Shown piece after piece: positions 1 to 9,720 of a stretch of DNA of 64,000 nucleotides. The notes below the pieces were generated by a model that did no database searches, was not told where the DNA came from, and was given only the letters and a program-made list of their open reading frames with translations. The position numbers and the translations under genes are program-made. The stretch covers positions 118,826,156-118,890,155 of the forward strand of contig NC_079148.1 of assembly GCF_945859685.1 (NCBI RefSeq), read 5' to 3'. How positions within the stretch are numbered: the stretch's first letter is position 1; every line of letters begins with the position of its first letter. The DNA is from Eupeodes corollae (Eukaryota > Arthropoda > Insecta > Diptera > Syrphidae).

Positions 1-3000
1 CATCATCATCCTCCGCACAAGATCGTATTGACCAACAGCCCGCACCATCATCGGTGCGTGGTCTTCGTGTGCGTTCCAAGTCGAATAAGGTACGTGGCGC
101 AACTGCACTTGCAGCCGCTGGGGCCGCTTCATCACTTGTTGCTCTCAACTCACTGAAAAGTGGCAAAAGATCAAAGATCGAACTCACCACCGATCCCGAC
201 AGCAATGGCAAGAAGATCGTTTGCTACTACACCAATTGGTCCCAGTACCGTGTTAAGATTGGTAAATTCATTCCCGAAGACATTCCCGCCGACTTATGTA
301 CACACATTATCTTTGCCTTTGGTTGGCTGAAGAAGGGTAAACTTAGTTCGTACGAGAGCAACGATGAGACGAAAGATGGAGTTGCTGGACTTTACGACAG
401 AATGATGACCCTCAAGAAGGCCAATCCTAAATTGAAGGTTCGTAAATGATTACTTTGCGCCAATGGTGCTTTATATGCTTCCTTTTTTTTTGTCTTCTTA
501 GATTCTTTTAGCCATTGGAGGTTGGTCATTTGGAACACAGAAGTTCAAGGATATGTCTGCCACAAGGTACACTCGACAGACATTCATATACTCCGCCATC
601 CCATTCTTGAGGAAACGGAACTTTGATGGTCTCGACATGGATTGGGAATACCCCAAGGGCTCTGACGACAAGAAGAACTTTGTTCTCCTCCTGAAGGAAC
701 TTCGCGAAGCCTTTGAAGCTGAAGCACAAGAATTGAAGAAACCACGTCTTTTGTTGACCGCTGCAGTACCCGTTGGACCCGATAATATCCGTGCTGGTTA
801 TGATGTACCTGCTGTGGCAAGCTACCTTGACTTCATCAACTTGATGGCTTATGATTTCCACGGTAAATGGGAACGTGAAACTGGTCACAACGCACCTTTG
901 TACTCCCACTCCAGTGACTCCGAATGGAGGAAACAGCTTTCTGTAGATAATGCCGCCAGCATATGGGTTAAAATGGGTGCCCCTAAGGAAAAAATGATTA
1001 TTGGTAAGCTTAGTAGAATGTCAGTCAGAACCCAATGAGTCTAAATGTCTTCAAACTTAGGTATGCCAACGTATGGAAGATCTTTCACTCTGGCCAATCC
1101 TAGCAAGCACGGTGTCAATTCTCCAGCTTCAGGAGGTGGCAAGGAGGGAGTCTACACAAAGGAAAGTGGTTTCCTTGCTTATTACGAAATCTGTGAGATG
1201 TTATTGAATGGAGGTGTCTATGTTTGGGATGAAGAAATGAAGGTGCCATACATGGTTCATGGAGATCAGGTAAAATTATAAAACCTTTGATATCCCAAAC
1301 CCCATGAATTCAAAGCCTTTCTTCTTTTCTTAAGTGGGTTGGATTCGATGATGAACGTGCAATCAGAAATAAGATGAGCTGGATAAAAACCAATGGCTAT
1401 GGAGGTGCTATGGTCTGGACAGTTGATATGGATGATTTCAAGGGTGATGTTTGTGGAGGAAATGTCAAGTATCCTCTAATTGGGGCTATGCGTGAAGAAC
1501 TATTGGGAATTTCAAGAGGCAAGGAAGCTAAGGATGTCAATTGGACAGAAGTTGCTTCGACATTCGATGAAGAAGAAGAAGAGGTAAGTTGTGAAGGAGT
1601 CCGGCGAATTAGAGAACTCTGTTTGAATTGTGATTTTTTACAGGAAGAATTACCTGAACCAATTAAAATTGACGTATCCGAAGTTCTTCAGAAAGTTCGT
1701 AAATCAAAGGTCAAGGTTAAGTCAGGATTGTCTGCTGTTCAAAAGAATTGTAAGGAATCTTAAGGAAACTTTTAATGGAGACACAAATTTTAACTTTTAT
1801 TTTTGTTTTACAGCTCGTCCAGCTCAAGTCTTCTGCTATCTTACTAGTTGGTCAGCTAAACGTCCTGGTGCAGGCAAATTCGAACCTAAGAATGTCGATC
1901 CTAAGCTCTGTACTCATGTGGTTTATGCTTTTGCCACTCTTAAGGACTACATCCTCAGTGAAGCTCGCGATGATGATCCAGAAGAATATGAGAAAGTTAT
2001 TGCTCTGCGAGAGGCTAATCCAGACTTACAAATTCTCCTTGCTATCGGTGGATGGGCATTTGGATCGACTCCATTCAAAGAACTTACCTCGAATGTCTTC
2101 CGTATGAATCAATTTGTTTATGAAGCCATCGAATTCCTCCGGGAATACCAATTTAATGGGCTTGATGTGGACTGGGAATACCCACGAGGTGCAGACGATA
2201 GAGCTGCATATGTGAATCTTCTGCGAGAACTGAGGGTAGCCTTTGAGGGAGAAGCAAAATCATCCGGACAGCCAAGACTACTTCTAACAGCAGCGGTCCC
2301 AGCTTCGTTCGAAGCCATCGCAGCTGGATATGACGTTCCAGAAATCTCAAAATACCTTGACTTCATCAATGTTATGACTTATGATTTCCATGGACAATGG
2401 GAACGTACTGTTGGACACAACTCCCCACTGTATCCTCTAGAAGCAGCTACAGGCTACCAGAAGAAACTCACAGTTGATTTCAGTGCAAGGGAATGGGTTA
2501 AGCAAGGAGCACCCAAGGAGAAACTTCTCATTGGTATGCCAACTTATGGAAGGTCATTCGAATTGGTGAATATGACACAGTTTGATATTGGATCACCGGC
2601 TTCTGGAGGCGGAAGACCTGGAAAATTCACCAACGAATCAGGATTCATGAGCTACTACGAAGTGTGTGCATTCATGGCTGCAGAAAATACGACTCTTGTG
2701 TGGGATTCAGAGCAACAGGTTCCGTTTGCTTATAGGAACAACCAGTGGGTAGGATTTGACGATGAGAGGTCACTTAAAACGAAGGTAGATATATTTTTTG
2801 AAGTTCATTGGTTTCAAGGTTTTCAATTGGATTTTCTGCGATTTTTTTTCAGATGGAATGGCTTAAGGAACAAGGGTTCGGTGGAATTATGGTGTGGTCA
2901 GTGGATATGGATGATTTCTCAGGACGGTGCGGAGGTGGCAAGTACCCACTTTTGAATGCCCTCAATGAAGAACTCAAAGACTACAAGGTTTTATTGGAGT

Positions 3001-3316
3001 ATGATGGACCCTATGAATCCTACGGACCAAGAGGAGCCTATACTACCAAGGATCGTAAGTCATATTGAATTTTAACATCCCCTTTTCGAAATTAACATAT
3101 TTATTTCCAATAGCTCACGAAGTAACTTGCGCAGAAGAAGATGGTCATATTAGCTATCACAAGGACCACCAAGATTGTACTCACTATTACATGTGTGAGG
3201 GAGAACGAAAACATCACATGCCATGTCCTGCCAATTTAGTATTTAATCCTTCGGAGAACGTGTGTGATTGGCCGGAGAATGTTGAAGGTTGCAATACGGT
3301 GACACCGGCTCCTTGA
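1..3316 (+). CDS. Cht7: Group III chitinase (two GH18 domains plus CBM14), 5'-partial
   Basis: Secreted or membrane-anchored chitinase that cuts beta-1,4-N-acetylglucosamine chains in cuticle or extracellular chitin. I reconstruct coding exons <3-437, 502-1003, 1061-1269, 1335-1583, 1644-1749, 1814-2784, 2853-3054 and 3114-3316. All junction phases agree, giving about 958 visible residues; the frame is open to the window edge, so the start is missing. A Ser/Ala-rich stretch comes first. GH18 domain 1 begins near residue 71 with KKIVCYYTNW and has active-site motif FDGLDMDWEYP (acid Glu near 194). GH18 domain 2 starts near 502 with motif FNGLDVDWEYP (Glu near 622). A six-cysteine chitin-binding peritrophin-A domain ends the protein. 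Both DxxDxDxE motifs are intact. Two catalytic domains plus one C-terminal CBM14 is the known Cht7 layout. Intron 1 has an atypical donor (GTTCGT). Confidence 0.93.
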
Positions 3317-3331
3317 AGTACTAACTTATCC

Positions 3332-3337
3332 AATAAA
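3332..3337 (+). terminator. Poly(A) signal of the chitinase gene
   Basis: A canonical AATAAA lies 16 bases after the TGA stop of the chitinase, followed by T-rich sequence. This implies a very short 3' UTR; AATAAA-like hexamers further on in the AT-rich spacer could act as alternatives. Confidence 0.6.
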
Positions 3338-4398
3338 TTATAATTTTATTAACACTTTCTACCACCTTGAATTTTTAAAAATAAAATAACAAACAAAACA
3401 GAAAAACCATATCCTAGCTTAGAATATATTTCAAGGATTTTGTTTGCAGTGAAAAAAAAAATGAATAATGAAAAAAAAAAAAGCACTCAAGGATGCTGCC
3501 TTTTGTCCTGCCCAATTTAAGTTTTCTTCTTTTGTTGAACAAAAAAATAAACGAAGAACTAAAAATAAAAAATATATTGTTACGAGAGATGATAAAATAT
3601 TAAGTTATATTATTTTTTTTATACATAAATAATTTTCGAGGAAAAGGATATCTACATAAATTTAAAGAAATGTCCTTTGTTAAGATGGAATTTATTTTCT
3701 TTCTATCTGCCTTGCGTAATGAATTATATTTTTAAGTAGTTTACAAATAGAATAAATAAAATGATAAAATTTTATTTTAAACAAAAAGGATAATTGCAAA
3801 CTTTTATGAAGAAAAAAACAGCAACAACAATTAAACAAAAACAACATACAACATACAAAAACTTGCCTTTTCTTTGCCTCGTGCGTCAATATTGTTACGA
3901 TATGATGAGATGATATTTTCTAAATTTGTATTTTGTTTCAAATTTATTATTTTCTCTTTTAACAAAAACAAAAAAAACACAATTAATATGTAAAAGTGTT
4001 TTTTTTTTATATAAGGATCTGTGATAATCTTCGAAAAAAATTTTGAATTCGTGTTTCATACAAAATTATTCTTCTCTTCTTTTTTTTATTATTTCTCAAG
4101 ACAAACTCAATTTTTAATAAATTTTCTTTTTGTAATGTTTTCTTGCAGTTTGCTTTTTTCCTAATTCTTTTTCGAGAATGAAAAAATATGTATAAAATAT
4201 CTATACGTCTGTTTTTTTGTTTGTTTATAATGATTATCCTTTTGTACTTCGAATTTGTTTGTAAAATTTTTATAAATATATAAAATTTGTATTTTTATGT
4301 TATAAAGAAGTTGTATTATAGAATTTATTTTATAGAAAAAAGAAATCCATACGAATAAAGAAATTGAAAAAATGTGTACACATTGCGTTTTTGTTTTT
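3338..4398. other. AT-rich intergenic spacer
   Basis: Highly AT-rich, with many A and T homopolymers and no ORF resembling a protein family. I see no TIRs, RNA genes or clear regulatory blocks. It may include alternative 3' UTR of the chitinase gene. Confidence 0.5.
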
Positions 4399-4399
4399 A

Positions 4400-4966
4400 T
4401 TTTTTTTATAATAGGAAGTTTTTATAATCGGTCCGATTTTTCGAATTGAAAATTTTGACATTTTTCGACGTTTCAAGGTCCCTAGAGTCGAAATAAAAGA
4501 TTTTTAGAGATTTTACGTTCACGAAGTTTTTTTCGTCGTCCATAGTTTAAGAACCAGAAGAGATATCGACTTCAAATAAATTTTGTTATACAGATAATAA
4601 TGCAGAAAGATGCAGAAAGGACTCTGAAGAAAATTGATTGGGTGGTTTTTTTACCATAGCAATTTGAAAAAAGGTGGACATTTTGTTTAACCCTAAATAT
4701 CTTACGAACCAATGACGCTAGAGAATTGAATTAAATTTTATATCATATCGAGCCCTTCCCGCAATTTTAACGTAAGAGATATATTTAATAAAAAAGACAA
4801 CTTAATTTTTGAGATTTGTTAATAACACATATCTCCTTGGAGGCTATTGTCTTGTCTTAACTTAAGCATAATTAATAATTTCCCATACTGACTATGTGTA
4901 CAAGTTGTTTTAAGGACCAGCAGTAAGCTTTTGATTTGACGTTTATACGATTAAATTTATTTTGGT
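4400..4966 (+). repeat. Dispersed satellite-like repeat, left half (split by RTE copy A)
   Basis: The stretch around 4430-4560 recurs at 21170-21350 and 51115-51248, with shared blocks such as TCCATAG and AACCAGAAGAGAT. The stretch around 4575-4760 recurs at 56330-56480. The same element resumes after RTE copy A at 8588, so copy A landed inside it. No coding potential. Class not determined. Confidence 0.7.
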
Positions 4967-4980
4967 GCTTACGATAAAGT
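4967..4980 (+). repeat. Target site duplication, 5' side of RTE copy A
   Basis: GCTTACGATAAAGT lies directly before the first base of RTE copy A and again directly after its 3' tail at 8574-8587. This is a 14-bp perfect duplication, as expected for target-primed reverse transcription. Confidence 0.85.
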
Positions 4981-5129
4981 AAGCAAATGGTAGACATGTG
5001 CATTCAAGAAGACACAAGCGTCCACACGTTTTTCTCAAAACCTACCTCTGGCCATCAACTCCTACTCTCACCTCCCAGCGGTGAACATCGGGTGACTAGT
5101 ACCTCAACTGGAGATTGGGTTCCAACCCC

Positions 5130-5195
5130 AGTGGAAAGTTGTTGGGGGCAGCAAACGAGAGAGGGGGAGAGGTGTTTCCACTAAGGCACCTCTCC
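5130..5195 (+). other. Candidate H-type pseudoknot in the RTE 5' UTR
   Basis: AGTGGAAA (5130-5137) can pair with TTTCCACT (5175-5182), and GGAGAGGTG (5166-5174) with CACCTCTCC (5187-5195). The partner of the first stem lies in the loop of the second, which is the H-type pseudoknot order. The layout recurs in copies E (about 42190-42270), F (about 46148-46220) and G (about 58924-58993) with few changes. Pairing is by eye only; no fold was computed. Confidence 0.45.
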
Positions 5196-5402
5196 TTATC
5201 CAGGCGGCAGCGGACGAATTCTCGAGATGGAATCAACGGTGGCGTCTACAGTTCCAGTAAGGTTGAACTACTTAGTTAACACCTTATAGGGCTTCTTCGA
5301 CATATTCGGAGCCCAGGCCTGTAAGGAGCGGTTTATCCAGCTCCCCTTCCTTGGAGTTGTACTAAGGATCTGGCCCTCCAGGTTGGGGGTTGTGCCGTCG
5401 GG

Positions 5403-8400
5403 GTGACTTTCTGGCCACGTAAAAACATCATAGTTTCGAAGCAACAACAAGCCTCGGATACAGACGGATTCACTGTTGACAACCCACGCAAACGAAATAA
5501 GGACAACGAACTTCGGATATGTACGTGGAATGTTAGGTCCCTTAACAGACCACGTGCAGCCGAACAATTAGCGGAAGCCCTAAACTGCTGCAAAGCAGAT
5601 ATTACAGCCATCCAAGAAGCGCGATGGGATGGACCGGGCAAACGCAAACTAAAAGACTGCGACATCTACTACGGCGACTGCTACCGAGAACAAAGGCAGC
5701 GTCTATTTGGGTGTGGATTTGTTGTTGGAACTAGGCTCAGGCAAAAAGTCTTGAGTTTCATCAGTGTGAACGAGCGCATCACGACAATCCGTATCAAGGC
5801 TAAATTCGCCAACATAAGCCTAATATGCGTGGTACCCGTGGCATGATGGTTAGTGCGTTGGACTGTCATGCTAGAGGTCTTGGGTTCGATCCCTGCCTAT
5901 GCCATCTAAAGTCTTTTCACGAGTACTGCCTCTTGCGAGGAATTGACAAATTCTCCAAGAGTAACTATTGTCATGAAAAAGTGCTTTCTCAAAATTAGTC
6001 GTTCGGAGTCGGCATATAAACGGTAGGTCCCCTCCATTCCTGACAACATTACTCGCACACAGGAATGGTTGAGAGTTGGTTGGTTCTCAACGGACTGTCG
6101 CGCCACCCAATTTATTTTTTTATATAAGCCTAATATGCGCGCATGCCCCAACAGAGGAGAAAGATGAAGACACCAAAGACATATTCTTCGAGCTTTTGGA
6201 CAAGACATATGAGCAGTGCCCTAGCTATGACATTAAAATTGTCTTAGGAGATTTTAATGCCAAGCTAGGAAGAGAAGACATCTTTAGTGGCATAATCGGG
6301 AGATACAGCCTGCACGACACTAAATCCGACAACGGATTCAGGCTGGTCGATTTCGCTGCGGGGAGAGACGTTCTGGTAGCTAGTACGCAGTTCACGCATC
6401 TTAATATCCACAAGGGGACATGGAAATCTCCTGATCAATCAACCGTCAACCAGACTGACCACATTGCGATCGACGCACGACACTTCTCCAGTATCCAGGA
6501 TATCCGAACATTCCGAAAGGCCAACATTGACTCGGACCACTACCTCGTTGTAGACAAGGTATGGCTACATATATCCCGATCCAAGCCAAAACAAGGAAGT
6601 ACTGAAAGAATATGCGACGTTAGACGGCTACAATCGCAAGAGACTGCCATGTCCTATTCCGATCGAGACTCTAATAACCTCTTAAGGAGTCTTATGCTGC
6701 CTGCATTAAGCATTGAAAACCAGTGGCAACATTGCCTTGCAGCCATCAGAGATGCCGCCTCTGAAGTGCTAGGTTTCACACGGCCACCACAACGAAACCC
6801 CTGGTTTGACGACGAATGCCGGCAAGCGCACGCACAAAAGGACTACAGCTGCTCGCGAGCTCTACGAGCAGAAGAGGAGAGAGGAACACCGGCTTCTTAT
6901 ATGGAAAAAAGAGAGCATGAGAAGCGCGCGATCGAGGATATAGAAGAATGTCACAACAGGAATTAGGTTCGTAAATTATACCAAAAGGTAAAAAAACTTC
7001 CAAAGGATACCAGCCACGAACCGAAGCCTGTAAAGACTATCAGGGGAACATCGTAGTAGAACCGCAGTAGATGCTGAGAATATGGAAAGATCACTTCTCC
7101 AAATTATATAACGGCGATGACGAATCGAATTCCGCTGTAAGGGAGATAGAACCACTTAACCTCGGCGACGCTGATCAACAATTCCGCCTACCTGACCTTG
7201 ACGAAGTGAAGATAGCTATATCTAAACTTAAGTCAAACAAAGCTGCTGGAGATGACGGCATCGCTGCCGAACTGTTCAAAACAGCAGGCGATGACTTTGT
7301 AGGGAGCATGCACCAACTCATCTGCAAAATATGGTCGGAAGAAAGCATGCCCGATGATTGGAAGCTCAGCATAGTATACCTGATACATAAGAAAGGAGAC
7401 CCTCTTAATTCCACCAATTACAGAGGTATCAGTCTTCTTAACATTGCGTATAAGATCCTCTCTGCCGTATTATGTGAACGTCTGAAGCCATTCGTCAACA
7501 ACCTGATTATTCCTTATCAGTGTGGCTTCAGACCAGGAAAGTCCACTATCGACCAAATATTCACACTACTGCAGATCTTGGAAAAACCCCAGGAACTTCA
7601 AATCGATACCCACCATCTCTTTATCGATTTTAAAGCCGCTTATGATAGCATCTATAGGGAAAAGCTCTACCGAGCAATGTATAGTTTTGGCATCCCTGTC
7701 AAACTTATCCGTTTGTGCAGAATGACGATGGAGAATGCGCGCTGCTCTATCAAGGTCAGAAAAGATCTTACCGATGCATTTGATGTCAAAATAGGTTTTA
7801 GGCAAGGCGATGCACTGTCATGCGACTCAATCGTCAACACTAGAGGCACAATCTTCCAAAGATCCATCCATTTACTCGGATACGCAGACGATATTGACAT
7901 AATTGGAAGATCAAAGCGTGATGTCAGTGGAGCGTATTTGAGCATTGCGACGGAAGCGAAGAAGATGGGTTTAGTGGTCAATGAGGGCAAGACCAAGTAT
8001 ATGCTGTCATCAAAAAAGGACAACGAACGACGACGTCTTGGACAAAATGTCACCATGGACAGCTATAACTTTGAGGTAGTTAAGGAATTTGTCTACCTAG
8101 GCACGGCTATTAATGCAGACAACGACACCAGCGCTGAAATCAAACGAAGAATAACTCTTGTACATTGCTGCTTTTTTGGACTTAGAAGGCAATTGAGAAG
8201 TAAAGTCCTTTCTCGAGCATCTATAAGACACTCATCATCCCGGTTCTCATTAAAGGCGCTGAGGCCTTGACCCTGTCAAAGAAAGATGAGAGCGTCGTAG
8301 GATGCTTCGAGGAAAAAACTCTTCGGGTGATTTTTGGTCCCGTACGCATAGCGGATGGACATCAACGCTCCATCCCGGAAGGTCTTCGAATCCAATCCCG

Positions 8401-8561
8401 AGGGACGGTGCAGTAGAGGAAGACCGCGAGTCAGGTGGCGCACTCAGGTGGGAGAGGACATCAACCAACTTGGCGTGCGAAACTGGAGACAGCTAGCTAG
8501 GGACCGAGCTGGCTGGAGACGCTTGTTGGTTGAGGCCCAAGTCCGCCCCGGACTGTAGCGC
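5403..8561 (+). pseudogene. RTE endonuclease-reverse transcriptase, copy A (disrupted)
   Basis: Ancestrally one polyprotein. Endonuclease parts are visible at 5403-5829 (CTWNVRSLNR; ITAIQEARWDG with the catalytic Glu) and 6140-6966 (VLGDFNAKLGRED; SDHYLV). Reverse transcriptase follows at 7071-8270: KGDPLNSTNYRGISLLN, FIDFKAAYDS (motif A), FRQGDALSC (B) and YADDIDIIGR (C). A GRPR-rich tail ends at 8556-8561. Breaks: a SINE at 5830-6123; stop codons at 6964-6966 and 7068-7070 where other copies read through; about 12 residues deleted after FRQGDALSC compared with copy D; and a frame change near 8270. It is often annotated in insects as endonuclease-reverse transcriptase or craniofacial development protein 2-like; it is not a host gene. 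Confidence 0.85.
5830..6123 (+). mobile_element. tRNA-derived SINE nested in RTE copy A
   Basis: A 294-bp insert flanked by the 16-bp perfect duplication ATAAGCCTAATATGCG (5814-5829 and 6124-6139). The head looks like a tRNA gene, with an A-box-like stretch in TGGCATGATGGTTAGTGCG near 5839-5857 and B box GGTTCGATCC at 5883-5892, a spacing suited to RNA polymerase III. The body is unrelated to the RTE, and the 3' end is T-rich. The insertion splits the endonuclease reading frame. Removing the insert and one duplication restores continuity with copies D and F. Confidence 0.85.
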
Positions 8562-8573
8562 CACCTTAAGTAA

Positions 8574-8587
8574 GCTTACGATAAAGT
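8574..8587 (+). repeat. Target site duplication, 3' side of RTE copy A
   Basis: Second copy of GCTTACGATAAAGT, directly after the AAGTAA tail of copy A. Confidence 0.85.
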
Positions 8588-9142
8588 GACGGGAATTGCT
8601 CGATATATTGTAAAGCGATTCCAAACAAATATAATTTTGGAAACCTGAAAAATAAAATCTGTCACCTAGAAAATTTTACGAACAAAAAATGATTTCATCT
8701 CCAAAACAATTTTGTGCAACGAAGAATAATGTTTTTGACATCTGATGAAATTTTGAAAAAAAAAATATAATTGATAGTCAAAAACATTACTCAAAGTTGG
8801 TAAAAACTGAATTTCGACTCAAATGTCTTTTCAAAAACTTGAGACTCAGGCTTCAAACTAATTTTGTCTTATAAGAAATATTGTTTTCAACATTAGGACA
8901 AATTTTGAGAAAAATCGAATTGACAGTTTTAAAAAAAAGGTATAAAAGTTGGTAAAAAATGATTTTCGACTCAAATATCTTTTCAAAAATTAAAAATATT
9001 ATCTTCAAACTTATTTTATTTCACAGAAAATATTGTTTTCGATATTCTGCATTTTTTATATAAAAATCCAACAGTCCGTTTTTTCATCAAAAACAAAATT
9101 TACAAAAAATAGTACGCAAATTTGGTACTTGTAGACAAACAT
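8588..9142 (+). repeat. Dispersed satellite-like repeat, right half
   Basis: Continuation of the repeat cut by RTE copy A. It has internal subunits of roughly 150 bp, each with a block like TCGACTCAAATNTCTTTTC followed by an ATATTGTTTTC block. Related sequence lies at 56550-56720 (same strand) and 34850-35640 (opposite strand). It shows minisatellite behaviour but is dispersed. Confidence 0.65.
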
Positions 9143-9720
9143 TTAAGCAAGACAAATAGAAAAACGGGATGGGATGTTATCAGTGTGGGTCGCATCACAA
9201 AAAATCACGAAGATTGTTCTTATCGTGGTTGATGTTTTTCCACCATATTGATGAATGTTTGGCGATGGTGCTATTGGTCGAATATTGGTGTGTACTTCCG
9301 TCTGCCATAATGCATCATGCCGTTGAACATCAGAATCCTCCCAATCTACATAATTGGTGGGACAATAACCCTCATTTTCTCTGTTTAGCATTATAAAATT
9401 ATGAAGAGCAATACATGCTAAAAAAATTGTCTTTGCGTTTTCTGGAAGCATATGTAACGTCGTTAACAAAATTCACCAACGGGCCACCAATATTCCAAAG
9501 GAATTTTCAATTGTGCGACGAGCGCGGAAAAGCCTTTTGTTAAAATTTTCTTCTTTTGGTTGAAGAAGGGTTCTGGGATATGGTCGCATAAGATTTGTGC
9601 CCAACGGGAAAGCAGCATCGCACACAGAGTAAGCATGAGTAGTGACAACAAATTAAGCAGCAAATGCAGGACGCATTCTTGTGTAAATAAAAAATTGGCC
9701 ACTTTCAAGCTCTTTGATTT
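9143..9720 (-). pseudogene. HARBI1-type (PIF/Harbinger) transposase relic, C-terminal part
   Basis: Reading the minus strand from about 9660 gives AFPLGTNLMRPYPR, then FRARRTIENSFGILVARW, then LACIALHNFIMLN. These are the conserved C-terminal blocks of the DDE_Tnp_4/HARBI1 nuclease. A stop and frame change separate the second and third blocks near 9470, and the N-terminal DDE residues are missing, so it is inactive. Family identification rests on these motifs. Confidence 0.8.

Larger units (their letters stand above)
4981..8573 (+). mobile_element. RTE-like non-LTR retrotransposon, copy A (full length, inactive)
   Basis: Longest copy of the main TE family in the window. It measures 3593 bp, or about 3.28 kb without the 310 bp added by the nested SINE and its duplication, which fits the known RTE length. 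Order: 5' UTR (about 420 bp), endonuclease, reverse transcriptase, C-terminal tail, stop, then a 3' UTR of only some 15 bp ending in an AAGT-type repeat. The 14-bp target duplication shows both ends are real. Six other partial copies in the window share the 5' UTR, coding or 3' sequence. Assignment to the RTE clade rests on the endonuclease type, length, tiny 3' UTR and simple-repeat tail; I cannot run a phylogeny. Confidence 0.85.

Noticed and set aside
54..56. GTG at 54 as the chitinase start
   Set aside because: The frame is open to the window edge and eukaryotic genes rarely start at GTG; the true start is upstream of the window.
526..909. Minus-strand ORFs over the chitinase
   Set aside because: These are shadows of the GH18 reading frame on the other strand.
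3692..3889. Short ORFs in the AT-rich spacers (also at 24552-24749, 33155-33358, 39145-39351, 50711-50968)
   Set aside because: Low-complexity composition, no conserved motifs, no codon structure, and no support from neighbouring exons.
5130..5195. A classical HDV-like ribozyme at the RTE 5' end
   Set aside because: It is not at the extreme 5' terminus, and I could not match the five-helix HDV layout by eye. Kept only as a generic pseudoknot candidate.
5830..5905. A functional tRNA gene in the sequence with boxes A and B
   Set aside because: The anticodon stem pairs poorly, the sequence continues for another 220 bp of SINE body, and a 16-bp target duplication encloses the whole unit.
5403..8561. 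Host gene of craniofacial development protein 2 type
   Set aside because: The similarity is to LINE endonucleases; RT motifs follow, copies are dispersed, and stops and target duplications are present.
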